A stretch of 64,000 bases of DNA from Tetragonia tetragonoides (lineage: Eukaryota; Streptophyta; Magnoliopsida; Caryophyllales; Aizoaceae): positions 19,051,307 through 19,115,306 of the forward strand of contig CM076139.1 in NCBI GenBank assembly GCA_038025085.1, given 5' to 3'. The notes under the pieces are model-generated. The model did no database searches. It was not told the origin of the DNA and was given only the letters and a program-made list of their open reading frames with translations. Positions 10,458 to 20,790 of the stretch are shown here, piece by piece (position 1 is the first letter of the stretch; each line of letters opens with the position of its first letter). The position numbers and the translations under genes were made by a program.

Positions 10458-11118
10458 CAGGTTTGAGAATGCCCTGCTGTCACTGAACTCTATATCTCTT
10501 AAACTTTTTCTGGGTCAACCGAAACATGACTTTCAAGCGGGAGAAGTCGATCATTTACCTACACTGAATCTGATCAATGGATCATTCTAACAACTCCCTC
10601 AACTTAAATGTACAGGCCCCGAATACCATGAAGAGAATCTTAAGTCTTCTCTCCAATTCCCTTCTTTTTTAGATAACATGGGTATCCAAGCTTTGCTTGA
10701 CTAATCCCATGGGCCCTGAAGTTAACGACCAAGAAAACCTCTAGTGACCCTTAGGGACTCAAACTCTCCAGTTCCCTTCTCCTTAGCTAAATCTTGCATC
10801 TATTGCTTCCAAATCACCAAAACAGTTCTTGACACTCTAAAAGAGCATCTTTGCCCATAGAAAATGCTGTATAATATGATATATTCATAGTCATTTGACA
10901 ATATGATCCTTGTTAAGACTACTAAATACCTTTCCCAACCCTCAAAATGGGAAAAACCAAACCAAATCATCAGGGAAGAGGAAATACTACTTAGAGATGC
11001 AAACTAGGGAAATATATACCAAATCAACATCGGTACAAGCTCCATGCTTCTAAGGGTGATCACTAGTCCATGTTTTTCCATACCCCGCATCTCAAAAAAG
11101 TAAATACTGTCCACGAAA
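10458..11118. other. non-coding stretch, no gene seen
   Basis: No coding signature. It might include further decayed plasmid-polymerase sequence upstream of the fragment, but I cannot support that. Confidence 0.35.
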
Positions 11119-11159
11119 CATTAAGCAATATCACTTGTAGGATGTGATATTGCTTAATG
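11119..11159. repeat. perfect 16-bp inverted repeat with 9-base loop
   Basis: The left arm CATTAAGCAATATCAC (11119-11134) and the right arm GTGATATTGCTTAATG (11144-11159) are exact reverse complements around a 9-base loop. The stem is AT-rich and is not followed by a T-run that would suggest a terminator. Function unknown. Confidence 0.85.
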
Positions 11160-11535
11160 GGCTCCCATGTTATGAGCAAAGCCACACAAGGTTAAAAGGA
11201 TGTGAACCTTTTACATTATATCCATATCCATTGTAGGATAACGGCAGAAAATTATAGAGTTGATTTCACATTAGGAGAAAAGAAATATAACAAAACACAA
11301 TATAAAACATTTCTGATTCCTACACCGCAGAGCAACAAATAGAGCATGAATCATTATTTATGATGACTTATTCAGTAAATAAAAATGAACTCTTTTTCAT
11401 TATTATTTCTGTCTTGATTCTCATATCAAAATAGCATAAATATGAAATATATGATGCTTTCACAGAAAGTGTTGAAAAGTTTCTGACCCTATCTCCTATT
11501 CAAATTCTCTAAAAATTAAAAAAATACACAAAACG

Positions 11536-11580
<45 letters not shown>

Positions 11581-11592
11581 AAAAAAAAAAAA
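11536..11592 (+). repeat. poly-A tract
   Basis: 44 A's, one C, then 12 A's. It could be the tail of an old retroposed sequence, but no LINE or SINE body is visible on its 5' side. Confidence 0.85.
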
Positions 11593-12212
11593 CCCAGCAT
11601 TTAAATAATTTATCATCAACTGAAGCTAATAGGCACCTCAAACAGTCAAACCCTAAGTTCACTTATAACTCTAATAATCAGATTAAAAAAAATAATGCAG
11701 GAGCAAGATGAACCCCTTTGTCTGTAATTGATAAAAGGGGTTTCCAAAAGGACAAACAGAACAGACCACAAAATATAACTAAATTGGTTCAACAAATGAA
11801 ATGTTACCTCGCATATATAACTCGAAAATACCCAGCTCTTTATTTCTAAATCAAGGTACAAGTACAACCATTGTGAAAAATTGAGCAAATTGAGAAAATC
11901 AGGAACACTAGATATATAGTGTCACAAATTAAGCAAATTGAGAAAATCAGGAACTCACATGATGAGGAGAGAGAAAGCCAACTTCCAAAACGAGCTGAAG
12001 GTGTTGAAGTTGAAGAAGAGAGAAGGGTACTGTGTGTTTTTGGAAGAAGTGGAAAATGAACCACGAAGATGCCAAGAGAGGGAAAACTAGTAGACAAAGG
12101 AAAACCGAAAAAACGTTTGCTGTTGGTGTAAATTGTAATGGTGTGTTTGATACGGAACTCTGGGTCTACCTTTGGTGTTTAAAGGATGGCTCTGGACCCA
12201 ATTAGCATAAGG
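11593..12212. other. non-coding stretch with a short direct repeat
   Basis: No gene recognised. AGCAAATTGAGAAAATCAGG occurs at 11884 and again 48 bp later at 11932. The purine-rich sequence at 11960-12090 could be an untranslated leader on the minus strand, but no coding exon follows it. Confidence 0.35.
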
Positions 12213-12217
12213 CATGG

Positions 12218-12727
12218 TGTCACGGTCCGGCTTTTTAAGTTGTGGGACGTGCGGCGCGCTCTTGTCTCCTAGCGGTAAGAGTGGCAGCCGTACACAAGGA
12301 ACGTCTTTGGGGTGTCCGTGGACACGAGAGAGTGAGGGAGGGACGGAGTTTGAGAGAGGGGTTGGATGATGATAGCAATCAATACAGTTTAACAACAACA
12401 AGCATTGATATCAATACATCGATATCGAGGACTGCTTCCCCCATAAAGATTCCTCAGAGCTTTATTCATTCTGACAGGAGTAGACATCAAGAGTGCATAA
12501 CTTTCATACTCAACATCTACTCCTAAAAGTAAAAAGACTAAAAAGCTAAAAGACATGTCCAAGGGTCGACACGCAGGAAGTGCCTTAAAGACATGTTAGA
12601 AAAGAACTAAAAAGCTTAAAGACATGTCCAAGGGTCAACATGCAGGATGCGCCTTAGAGACATGTTACATTACAAGGAAAGTAAAGGAAAGCAATAAATT
12701 ACAAGGTGTGAAGGGCGGAACCTAACA
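12218..12727 (-). repeat. 3' LTR of Ty3/gypsy copy 2
   Basis: On the + strand it starts TGTCACGG and ends CCTAACA, the reverse complement of the copy 1 LTR termini. It contains a 69-bp tandem duplication (AGACATGTCCAAGGGTC at 12551 and 12620) that copy 1 LTRs lack. Copy 1 LTRs instead duplicate a neighbouring 62-bp unit. Confidence 0.93.
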
Positions 12728-12739
12728 TTCTCCCCCACT
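12728..12739 (-). promoter_or_regulatory. polypurine tract of copy 2
   Basis: TTCTCCCCCACT on the + strand, the reverse complement of the copy 1 tract, abutting the 3' LTR. Confidence 0.88.
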
Positions 12740-12768
12740 AAAGTTGTCGACGTCCTTGGCGACGTGAT

Positions 12769-15700
12769 TCAGTCATCAAGTGTCGGGGACGGTTTGGTGT
12801 GGATGTTGGCCCGGTGAGATTTGTTGCGGGCGGAGTCTTCCGGATCTGCGTGGTACGGTTTCAAGCGACTCACATGAAAGACAGGGTGTACTTTCATCCA
12901 AGTCGGGGGTTCCACTTTGTAAGCCGTCTTGCCCAACCTTTTTGTGATAAGGATGGGGCCTTCATATTTGCGGACCAACCGCTTGTCACATCCTCTAAGG
13001 AACTGCATCTGCTCGGGGAGGATCTTCACCATCACTAGGTCTCCCACTTCGAACTCTTGTGGCCTTCTCTTCTGATCAGCCCATTTCTTCATGTGTTTTG
13101 AAGCCTTTTCTAAGTAACTCCGAGCAATGTTAGTGTTTTGCTTCCATTCTCTGGTGAACTCATAAGCCTTATTGCTTCGTCCCTTGTAGTGATCATCCAC
13201 CGTGTGTGGTAGGAGAGGTTGTTGTCCTGTGACAACTTCGAAGGGAATCCTGTTGGACGAGGAGCTCTTCTGAGAATTAAAGTAGAGTTGGGCTACATCT
13301 AGTAGTCTCACCCACTCTCTCTGGTTGGCGCTCACGAAGTGTCGAAGGTATTCTTCGAGGAGCCCGTTGAATCTTTCTGTCTGTCCATCCGTCTGGGGAT
13401 GGTACGCTGAAGACATATTTACCTCTGACCCAAGAAGATTGAAGAGTTCACCCCAAAAGATGCCTGTGAACCGAGAGTCTCGGTTACTCACAATGCTCCT
13501 AGGCAGCCCCCAGTACTTGACAATATGTTTGAAGAAGAGGGCGGTTGTCTCTTCTGCTCCGGTCACTTTCGGCAATGGGATGAATGTGGCATACTTCGAG
13601 AACCGATCCATTATCACTATAATCGCCGACAAGGGTCCGACCTTCGGTAAACAATTGATAAAAGTCCATGGAGACACTCTCCTATGGTCTAGTTGGTACT
13701 GCGAGCGGGTTTAGCAAGTCGCCCGGCTTGAATCGATCTGACTTGTCTTGCTGACACACTAGACACGTCCGAGTATAACTCATTACATAATCCTTCATCT
13801 GGGGCCAAAAGTATCCTTGCTTTTACAAACTCAAGGTTCGTTGCCACCCTGGATGTCCTGCCCAGAGGGTGTCATGACATTCACTCAGCAATTTTCTCCG
13901 AAGGCCCTCGGCCCTGGGAACATACAACCTATGTCCCTTTGTGAAGATAAGGTCATCTTCTATCCAGAATCGTCGCGTCTTCCCTTCTTAATGAGTTGTT
14001 CGATGGTCTTCGCCATCGTATCTTGACCTAGATGCTGCTTGATCTGGTCACGGATTGTAGTGGTCACATGACTTGTCGACAAGTGAGCCATCTGCTTCAA
14101 TGCAGCAAAGTCGGCGCGACGACTGAGAGCGTCCGCGACCTTGTTGTTGACTCCAGGTCTGTATGTTAACTCCACATCAAATTCCGCAAGCCATTCTTGC
14201 CACCGAGCTTGTCGACCGGTGAGTCTCGGTTGGGTTAAGAAGTGGCTCGCCGTGGTGTTGTCCGTGCGAACGAGGAACTTCGAACCCAGAAGATAGTGTC
14301 TCCAGACCCTTAAGCAATGTACAATTGCCAGTAACTCCTTCTCTTGAGCGGCATATCGCCTCTCGGCCCCATTCAGCTTGCGGCTCTCAAAAGCCACAGG
14401 GTGCCCTTCTTGAAGTAGAACTCCCCCGAGGGCAAAGTCTGAGGCATCAGTCTCGACCTCAAAAGGTTTTGTGACATCAGGGAGAGCCAACACCGGTTCT
14501 CTGGTTACCATCTTCTTCAAATTCTCACACGCCTCATTCCGTGATTCAGCCTAATTCCAACCTTCACACTTCTTGAGCAAGTCTGTGAGGGGAGCCACAA
14601 TACCAGAATACCCTGCAATGAAACGCCGGTAGTAATTAGCAAGGCCAAGGAAGGAATGGAGCTCAGAGACATTCTTCGGAGGCTACCACTCCTTGATGGC
14701 CGAGACTTTCTTAGGATCCATGCGCATCTTCCCTTTTCCTACCAAGTGACCAAGGAAACTAATTTCCTCTTGGGAAAACGAACACTTCTCTGGCTTCATG
14801 AAGAGGTGGTGCTCGCGAAACTTTTCAAACACAAGTCTTAAGTGTTCCAGGTATTCACTCATGGTCTTGCTGTAGATCACAATATCATCGAGGTATACCA
14901 CCACGAACTTATCCTAGTACCCATGGAAGACATGGTTCATCAAAATGCAGAACGTTGCAGGAGCACTCATCAGCCCAAAGGGCATCACTAACCACTCAAA
15001 ATCTCCATATCTCGTCACACAAGATGTCTTCGGCTCGTCCCCTTCTGATATACAAACTTGATGGTACCTCGACCTCAAATCAAGCTTCGTAAAGTACACA
15101 GCATCGCCAAGTTGATCGAACAAGTCAGCAATCAACGGAATAGGATAGTGATTCCTCACCGTCAACTTGTTGAGTGCCCGATAGTCAATACACAGCTGGA
15201 GAGTTCCATCTTGCCTCTTCTGAAACAACACCGGAGCTCCATAGGACGCTTTGGACGGCCGGATGAATCCTGCCTTCAATAGTCCATCCAACTGTTTCTT
15301 CAGTTCAGCCAGCTCGGGAGGTGCCATCCTGTAAGGGCTACGAGCGGGTGGTAAGGCTCCTGGGATCAACTCGATCTGATGATCGACAGATCGACAAGGA
15401 GGGAGGACTTGGTGTAGATCATCGGGCAAGATGTCCTTGAATCCCTCAAGAAGTCTCACTACCTCCGAAGGCGTGTTCTCATCCCTACAATCTTCGTTCA
15501 TCGACAAAGTAACCAGGAATAACGATTCACATATTCGAAGTCCCTTCTCAAACTGCATTGACGAGAGCATTTGTCCCTGTCGATTCTCAACCGTCGCGTT
15601 CGACGCTTTCACAAGACATGGGCTATCACCCATCAACAACAAAGAACTCAAATGTGGCATGGGCGCCTCTTTGGATGTGCGGAGGAAATCCATACCCAGT

Positions 15701-16611
15701 ACCATCTTAAAATCATCTAGTGGAGTCACCGTAAGGTCCAACCGACCACTCCACTCTCCTATCCGAGTAAGGACTCTCTTAGAAATTCCATGAATAGGTC
15801 TTGCTGCTGAGTTCACGGCCTTCATGCTGCCGCCTGCGCGGTCTAGCTTGAGTCCCAATCTCTCTGCTTCGCTACCGGCCACGAAGTTGTGCGTGGCACC
15901 GGTGTCAACCATAACTCGAGTGCTACATCCATTGATCACTACGTCGACGTACATGAGCTCAATCGACTTTGGTTTTAATGAGGTCTCGTCACTCCTAAGA
16001 GAGCCCAATAGATGAACAGCTCCCATGAGTGGTATCTCATCCTCATCCATCTCGTTGTTTCTGCTAGTCTCTCCTTCATTGGTGCCATCTGACTCCACAG
16101 ACATCTTGGATAGATTTTGCTGGAGGGTACTCAAGTCTCGATGAGGGCACTCAGTGTGTTTGTGTGGCCCTTTGCAGTTGTAGTAACTCAACTTCGTCGG
16201 CCATCTTGCCGTGGACGCTTCAGTCCGATTGAATGATGAGGTTGGACCTAGGGACCGGTAGGGTGCCGGTCTAGGAGGTCCACCTCCAACGTTCTCATAT
16301 CTACTATTGCCACCACTGTAGTTACCCCCATTGTAGTTTCGAGCGTTGTTCGAGCCTGTCTGAGAGCCAGTTGACCCTGCTCGGTTCACAATCAAACTCG
16401 GCCCTGTTGGCCCCTTCTTCGGTGGGATCTCTTTCCCTAACTGGTTGTCAAAAAGCCGTTTGGCCACGCTTATAGCAGTCGACAAGGTATCCAGCTTTTG
16501 TCTGTTCAACTCACGTTGAGCCCACTCTTTCAGCCCATCGATGAAGTTGAACATCTGATCCTTGTTGCTCATGTCATTGATTTCAAGCATGCACGCCGAG
16601 TAATCCTTCAC
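12769..16611 (-). pseudogene. gag C-terminus and pol of Ty3/gypsy copy 2, multiply broken
   Basis: Read from 16611 down: the capsid end, a zinc knuckle whose first Cys reads Tyr ([13 protein letters not shown]), protease with DTGA, reverse transcriptase, RNase H, integrase (SNRD and DGQTERF blocks) and the same basic tail ending in TGA as copy 1. The YLDD active site is intact here. Lesions: TAG at 14914-14916 where copy 1 has a Leu codon, TAG at 14683-14685, TAG at 14551-14553 where copy 1 has Trp, a 1-bp deletion just after RNase H (near 13990) and a 1-bp insertion at the start of the integrase core (near 13670). gag and pol share one frame from 16611 to 14914, so the family normally makes a single gag-pol frame. 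Confidence 0.92.
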
Positions 16612-17065
16612 ATAGTCTCGGATGCTCCCCGTATGCTTGATGGTCTTTAACTTCCTTCAGAGTTTCGACTTCGATCTCGGCATACTTCGTACGCCACCAC
16701 AACTTCGCGTCATCCACAAGGTACATGACCGCGGTGTCGACCTTCTGGTCCTCTTCCAGTCCACTGACTCGGAAATATTGTTCTAGGTCAAAGACAAAGT
16801 TGTCTACTTTCTTGGAGTCTCTAGCTCCACCATAAGTCCGGGGCTGAGGGGGCTTCACCCTTCTCGACCTTGATCCACTATTACCGCTAGCAACGACTTT
16901 AGTGATCGTCGTACACTGATCCCACAAAGATTGAATTTGATTGTGGATGTGGTCAAGCTCCTTCGGCAAGCTCGCGGAGGACATCTCATGCATTTGGGCC
17001 TCCAATGCATCGATCCGAGCATCTTGCCCGATCACAATTTTCTCTAGCTCTTTCATGTTCACCAT
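16583..17065 (-). pseudogene. gag N-terminus of Ty3/gypsy copy 2, with internal deletion
   Basis: The start ATG at 17065 matches the copy 1 gag start. The N-terminal coiled coil and the first half of the capsid are present. Then about 77 bp are missing near 16657 relative to copy 1, between two short GAA-containing matches, removing the TWEEF-DQFYPE block and shifting the frame. The remaining capsid continues in the other frame from 16611. Confidence 0.88.
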
Positions 17066-17118
17066 GGTTTCGGATTCGAAGTCTAGCAACCTTTCACTGA
17101 TCGTGCTTCACTAGCTGT

Positions 17119-17130
17119 GCTCTGATACCA
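17119..17130 (-). promoter_or_regulatory. primer-binding site of copy 2
   Basis: GCTCTGATACCA, the reverse complement of TGGTATCAGAGC, two bases inside the 5' LTR of the minus-strand element. Confidence 0.9.
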
Positions 17131-17132
17131 AC

Positions 17133-17640
17133 TGTCATGGTCCGCCTTTTCAAGTTGTGGGACGTGCGGCGCGCTCTTGTCTCCTAGCGGCAAGAGTGCC
17201 AGCCGTGCACAAGGAACGTCTTCGGGGTGTCCATGGACACGAGAGTGAGGGAGGGACGGAGTTTGAGAGAGGGGTTGGATGATAAAAGCAATCAATACAG
17301 TTTAACAACAACAAGCATTGACATCAATACATTGATATGGAGGACTGCTTCCCCCATAAAGAGTCCTTAGAGCTTTATTCATTCTGACAGGAGTAGACAT
17401 AAAAAGTGCATAACTTTCATACTCAACATCTACTCGTAAAAGTAAAAAGACTAGAAAGCTAAAAGACATGTCCAAGGGTCGACACGCAGGAAGCGCTTTA
17501 GAGACATGTTAGAAAAGAACTAGAAAGTTTAAAGACATGTCCAAGGGTCAACACGCAGGAAGCGCCTTAGAGACATGTTACATTACAAGGAAAGTAAAGG
17601 AAAGCAGTAAATTACAAGGTGTGAAGGGAGGAACCTAACA
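17133..17640 (-). repeat. 5' LTR of Ty3/gypsy copy 2
   Basis: It starts TGTCATGG and ends CCTAACA on the + strand. It carries the same 69-bp tandem duplication as its partner (AGACATGTCC at 17464 and 17533), so the duplication predates this insertion. Confidence 0.93.
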
Positions 17641-17645
17641 CATGG

Positions 17646-18200
17646 CATGACTTGACTCGCATTTTATACGAATTATTTCTACATCCAACACTATGTAGGT
17701 GAATAGAACACCCACATAGCATGGGACCCACCAATGAGCATGTATGCTATGCCATAAGAACACATCCCATGCCATGCTAATCCACAATAACATGTATCCT
17801 ATGCCATGCTATTCTACATGCCCACTGCCCCACACAACATATCATTTATTTTCTCTCTCCTTCCCCCGGATTTTTTCTCTCTCCTCTCATTCTTAACCGG
17901 GAAAACTAGAACTATTTCCCGCAAAAAATTGCTCCATTGAAAACTGAAGTCGGCTAAATTCCAGCCCCAAAAATCGACCCCCTAATTTACCGAATTGATG
18001 AATCTAGAAGTTAACCAGAAAATTAGGGCAAGTTCTCCATTTTTGCTCCATTGAATCGACTATGGAGCTGTCCATTTGTGGTCATTTAAGCTACATCAAT
18101 TGTTGATCATAATTTTAGATTCATTTGCTGAAGAAATTGTGAGTGACTAAGGCAGAGGAGGCAGAGGTAAAATTTCAGTCCATTCAATCACGATTTTCAT
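17646..18200 (+). mobile_element. likely left end of a Mutator-like element
   Basis: A block with ACATCCAACACTATGTAGG and GTGAATAGAACACCCACATAG, then CT-rich leader-like sequence and GCCCCAAAAATCGAC near 17970. The same series recurs in direct orientation at about 33045-33285 and inverted at about 32862-33065. Together with the FAR1/FRS transposase pseudogene between them, this suggests terminal inverted repeats of a MULE. Exact termini and a 9-bp duplication were not found. Confidence 0.4.
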
Positions 18201-20260
18201 CAATTTGCATCAATTTATTGAATTTCATTTATTTATTTTTTTTGCTAATCTATTGAATTTTATTTAATCCTCTTTGTGATTGCCATATTAGTGCAAGCTG
18301 TAGTAAATTGCACTCTATAGAACTGAAATATGGCTGTAGTAAATAAGGGTCTATAACTTTTAGATATGACAATGATTGCTAATAAAATTATGAGTGAGGC
18401 TAGGTTTAGGGGAGGTTGAATGGGATGTCAAATTGAGAGCTCATGTTTTATTGGTGACAGATCATGGGTACCGTATATTGCATTTCTATCAATAGGCTAT
18501 AACTTGCTTTTATACTACCCTTTTGAGATCCATTGCCAAAGGATGGTGGAATGTCTCTACTTTCTCTTTGTAGCTGGGGAATTAGAGTGAGATTGATGTA
18601 TGTGAAACATTTTTTGCCTTTACCATCATTTCTGTATGGCTTTTGGCTTCCTCTAAAATAGCTTCCTCAATTAGAATTATTATAGCTCTGCACTCGCTAA
18701 ATTGGCGACATGTGAGGGATAGGATGTCAAAATTTGAAAGAATTTATTTCAATGGTTGAGGGATCAAGAATCTGTGGCATTTCAATCAGTCAGCTATTTT
18801 GTAACTCGATCTTTCAGTGGAGCCATTGGAGTCAGAAGGTGGGAGGATTCCCTAACATTCCATTTGTAGTTGGCAACAAAGTCATATGTATGTGCAATAT
18901 TGGTGTTAGGAGTGGTTGTAGTATTTGTTGCTTCTACCTTTGTTTATGTAACTTAGCCAATTGTCTTCTTTTAGCCTTGGTCAACTAATGCTATAAAGTA
19001 TCAACAAGAGAGCAGTGGATGTTCTTGGTTTCTCATTTTTATTTTTTATTTTATATAAGGACCTGCAGCATCCGGATAGATAATAGGAAAAGGAAAATTG
19101 AGATGCAAATTTGAAAAGAGGATTTCACTCCTGTGCTCCTTACATCTTGCTTGTTGGAAACTCTTCACTAGAAATTCTATTTAGTATTGTAGCTTACCTA
19201 GCAACAGGCATTATCATGGTAGGAAGGTCTTCATTAAATCTTGAAGTTGAGGCCCTTTATATGTACTTCATATTAGGGAATATATCTGATAAACTTTCAT
19301 GTTTTTTGGCTTCTATTCTCTCCTGCTGTTCCTGCTGACCTTTTTAGTTTTCATGTTCCCTAAATTTACATGTACTTCATATTTTGACATCCTATCCCTC
19401 ACCCGTCACCAATACGAGCAAGTAAGGAATGTATCTCCATTTGAGGAGAAATTGATGATTATTTCCATTAGTGCTTTATAAGAATGGTTATATTTATACT
19501 GTTAAACTAAAAAAATTCATGCTTAAAAGATATATTAATAATGTTATATTCATTTAGTATTAAAGATGACAGGTTTTAAGTCAGAATATGTTTTTAAACT
19601 GTCCTCAAACAAGGATTACATGTGATTGGAATGTGTTTGAGTGCTCTGACTTCTTACCAAATATAAGAGGAAGTAATGATAGATTGTTCTCTATAAAAGT
19701 TTAGTTTTACTTTTCTTCCCATGATTTGCATTCTTTGAAACTTCATGGAATTGGTATCCTCAACTAATTAGGGTCTCACTAGAGGTGAAGAACTGGTATA
19801 TAGCTGATCTGTCATGTTAAAATGTATGAATATTGCCGCTGATGCTGATTTGCCTAATCTTAGCTTTATACGAATGGCATATGTATACTGGTATGCTAAT
19901 AATTCGTGCTTGGAATGATATATTAATACTGTTATATGATTTAGTATTAAAGTACTTGTATGAAGATGTTGTTACTTTGCTGTTTGGAAGGTCGTTGTCT
20001 GGTAAGAAGTCAGAGTATATATTTATACTGTTATTATTATTTCATGCTTACACTGTACAAAATTATGAGTACAACATTGTATGGTATATGCTACTGAGAG
20101 GATTACTTATTTGTGTCTTCATCTTGAAGATAAGTGTAGATTGTTGTTATATTTGTTTTCTAATTTGAAGTGTCCCCTTAAATCTGATATTCCAAATCTT
20201 CAAATTATATACTGTATATGACAGGGAAGCATAAATTATATACTGTTTTAAGTGCTTAGT

Positions 20261-20263
<3 letters not shown>
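18201..20263. other. non-coding stretch, presumably MULE leader or intron
   Basis: AT-rich with short ORFs that show no family signature. It lies between the presumed MULE end and the first FAR1/FRS exon, so it may be the transposase leader and first intron. Confidence 0.35.

Positions 20264-20309
<46 letters not shown>
20264..20309 (+). repeat. poly-T tract (46 T)
   Basis: Uninterrupted T run just before a CAG acceptor site (CTGAAAACAG, 20311-20320). It is probably an expanded polypyrimidine tract of that intron end, or the reversed tail of a retroposon. Confidence 0.9.
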
Positions 20310-20313
<4 letters not shown>

Positions 20314-20320
20314 AAAACAG

Positions 20321-20790
20321 GTTGTGGATAAAACTGAGATGGTAGTCATTAACGAGGAGACCGTGGATCCTACTTTGGAGAGGGTTGATACACCGACTTT
20401 AGAGCGGGTAACACACCAACCATGGATGAAATGAATCAATGTATGGATTTGTGTGTGATGCTAGTGCAACTTCAAGACCTAATAGAGATGAGTACATGGT
20501 AAACATTGTTTCTAAAACTCTGGAGATGGGCATGATTTTTGATAAGGAGGAAGATTTTGTGTCTTTTTACAAAGATTATGGGAAACAATAAGGATTTGGG
20601 GTTGTTTTTAGGGGTTCTAGATATAACAGAAACACGACTAAGAAGATAGCGGTTTATTGGACTTGTGAGTGCTATGGGCATCCACGTAAGAAGAAGGAAA
20701 CTGTTAGTGTTGACAGCACTGTGCAACCTGTTACCAAAGCGCAAGGGAAGTCCAAGAAATGTGGATTCAAAGCTAGAGTATATGCCCGAT
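20321..20790 (+). pseudogene. FAR1/FRS-type MULE transposase, truncated first copy (A)
   Basis: After a good acceptor the + strand reads an acidic leader (ETVDPTLERVDTPTLERV) and then, in another frame, the FAR1 DNA-binding domain: FDKEEDFVSFYKDYG, KKIAVYWTCECYG and KKCGFKARVYAR. The last block is the Cys-containing core of the WRKY-GCM1-like zinc finger, where a normal CGCKA reads CGFKA. Similarity to copy B (27789-28117) covers 20463-20790 at roughly 92 percent and ends exactly where the Tat/Ogre-type element begins. A TAA interrupts the domain near 20590. FAR1/FRS proteins are domesticated or still mobile MULE transposases; here it is a mobile-element relic. Confidence 0.72.

Larger units (their letters stand above)
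12213..17645 (-). mobile_element. Ty3/gypsy LTR retrotransposon, copy 2, with CATGG target-site duplication
   Basis: A complete but decayed element of the same family as copy 1, inserted in the opposite orientation. The 5-bp duplication CATGG lies at 12213-12217 and 17641-17645. The element body is 12218-17640. Its 5' LTR is 17133-17640 (508 bp) and its 3' LTR 12218-12727 (510 bp). The LTRs differ at roughly 28 positions by eye, about 5 percent, so this copy is clearly older than copy 1. The two CATGG copies together with a flanking CATG make the insertion point easy to recover: it interrupted the sequence that continues at 17641. Confidence 0.95.

Noticed and set aside
20248..20439. Minus-strand ORF with a poly-lysine run
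   Set aside because: The lysines are just the poly-T tract read backwards; the rest is antisense to the FAR1 exon.
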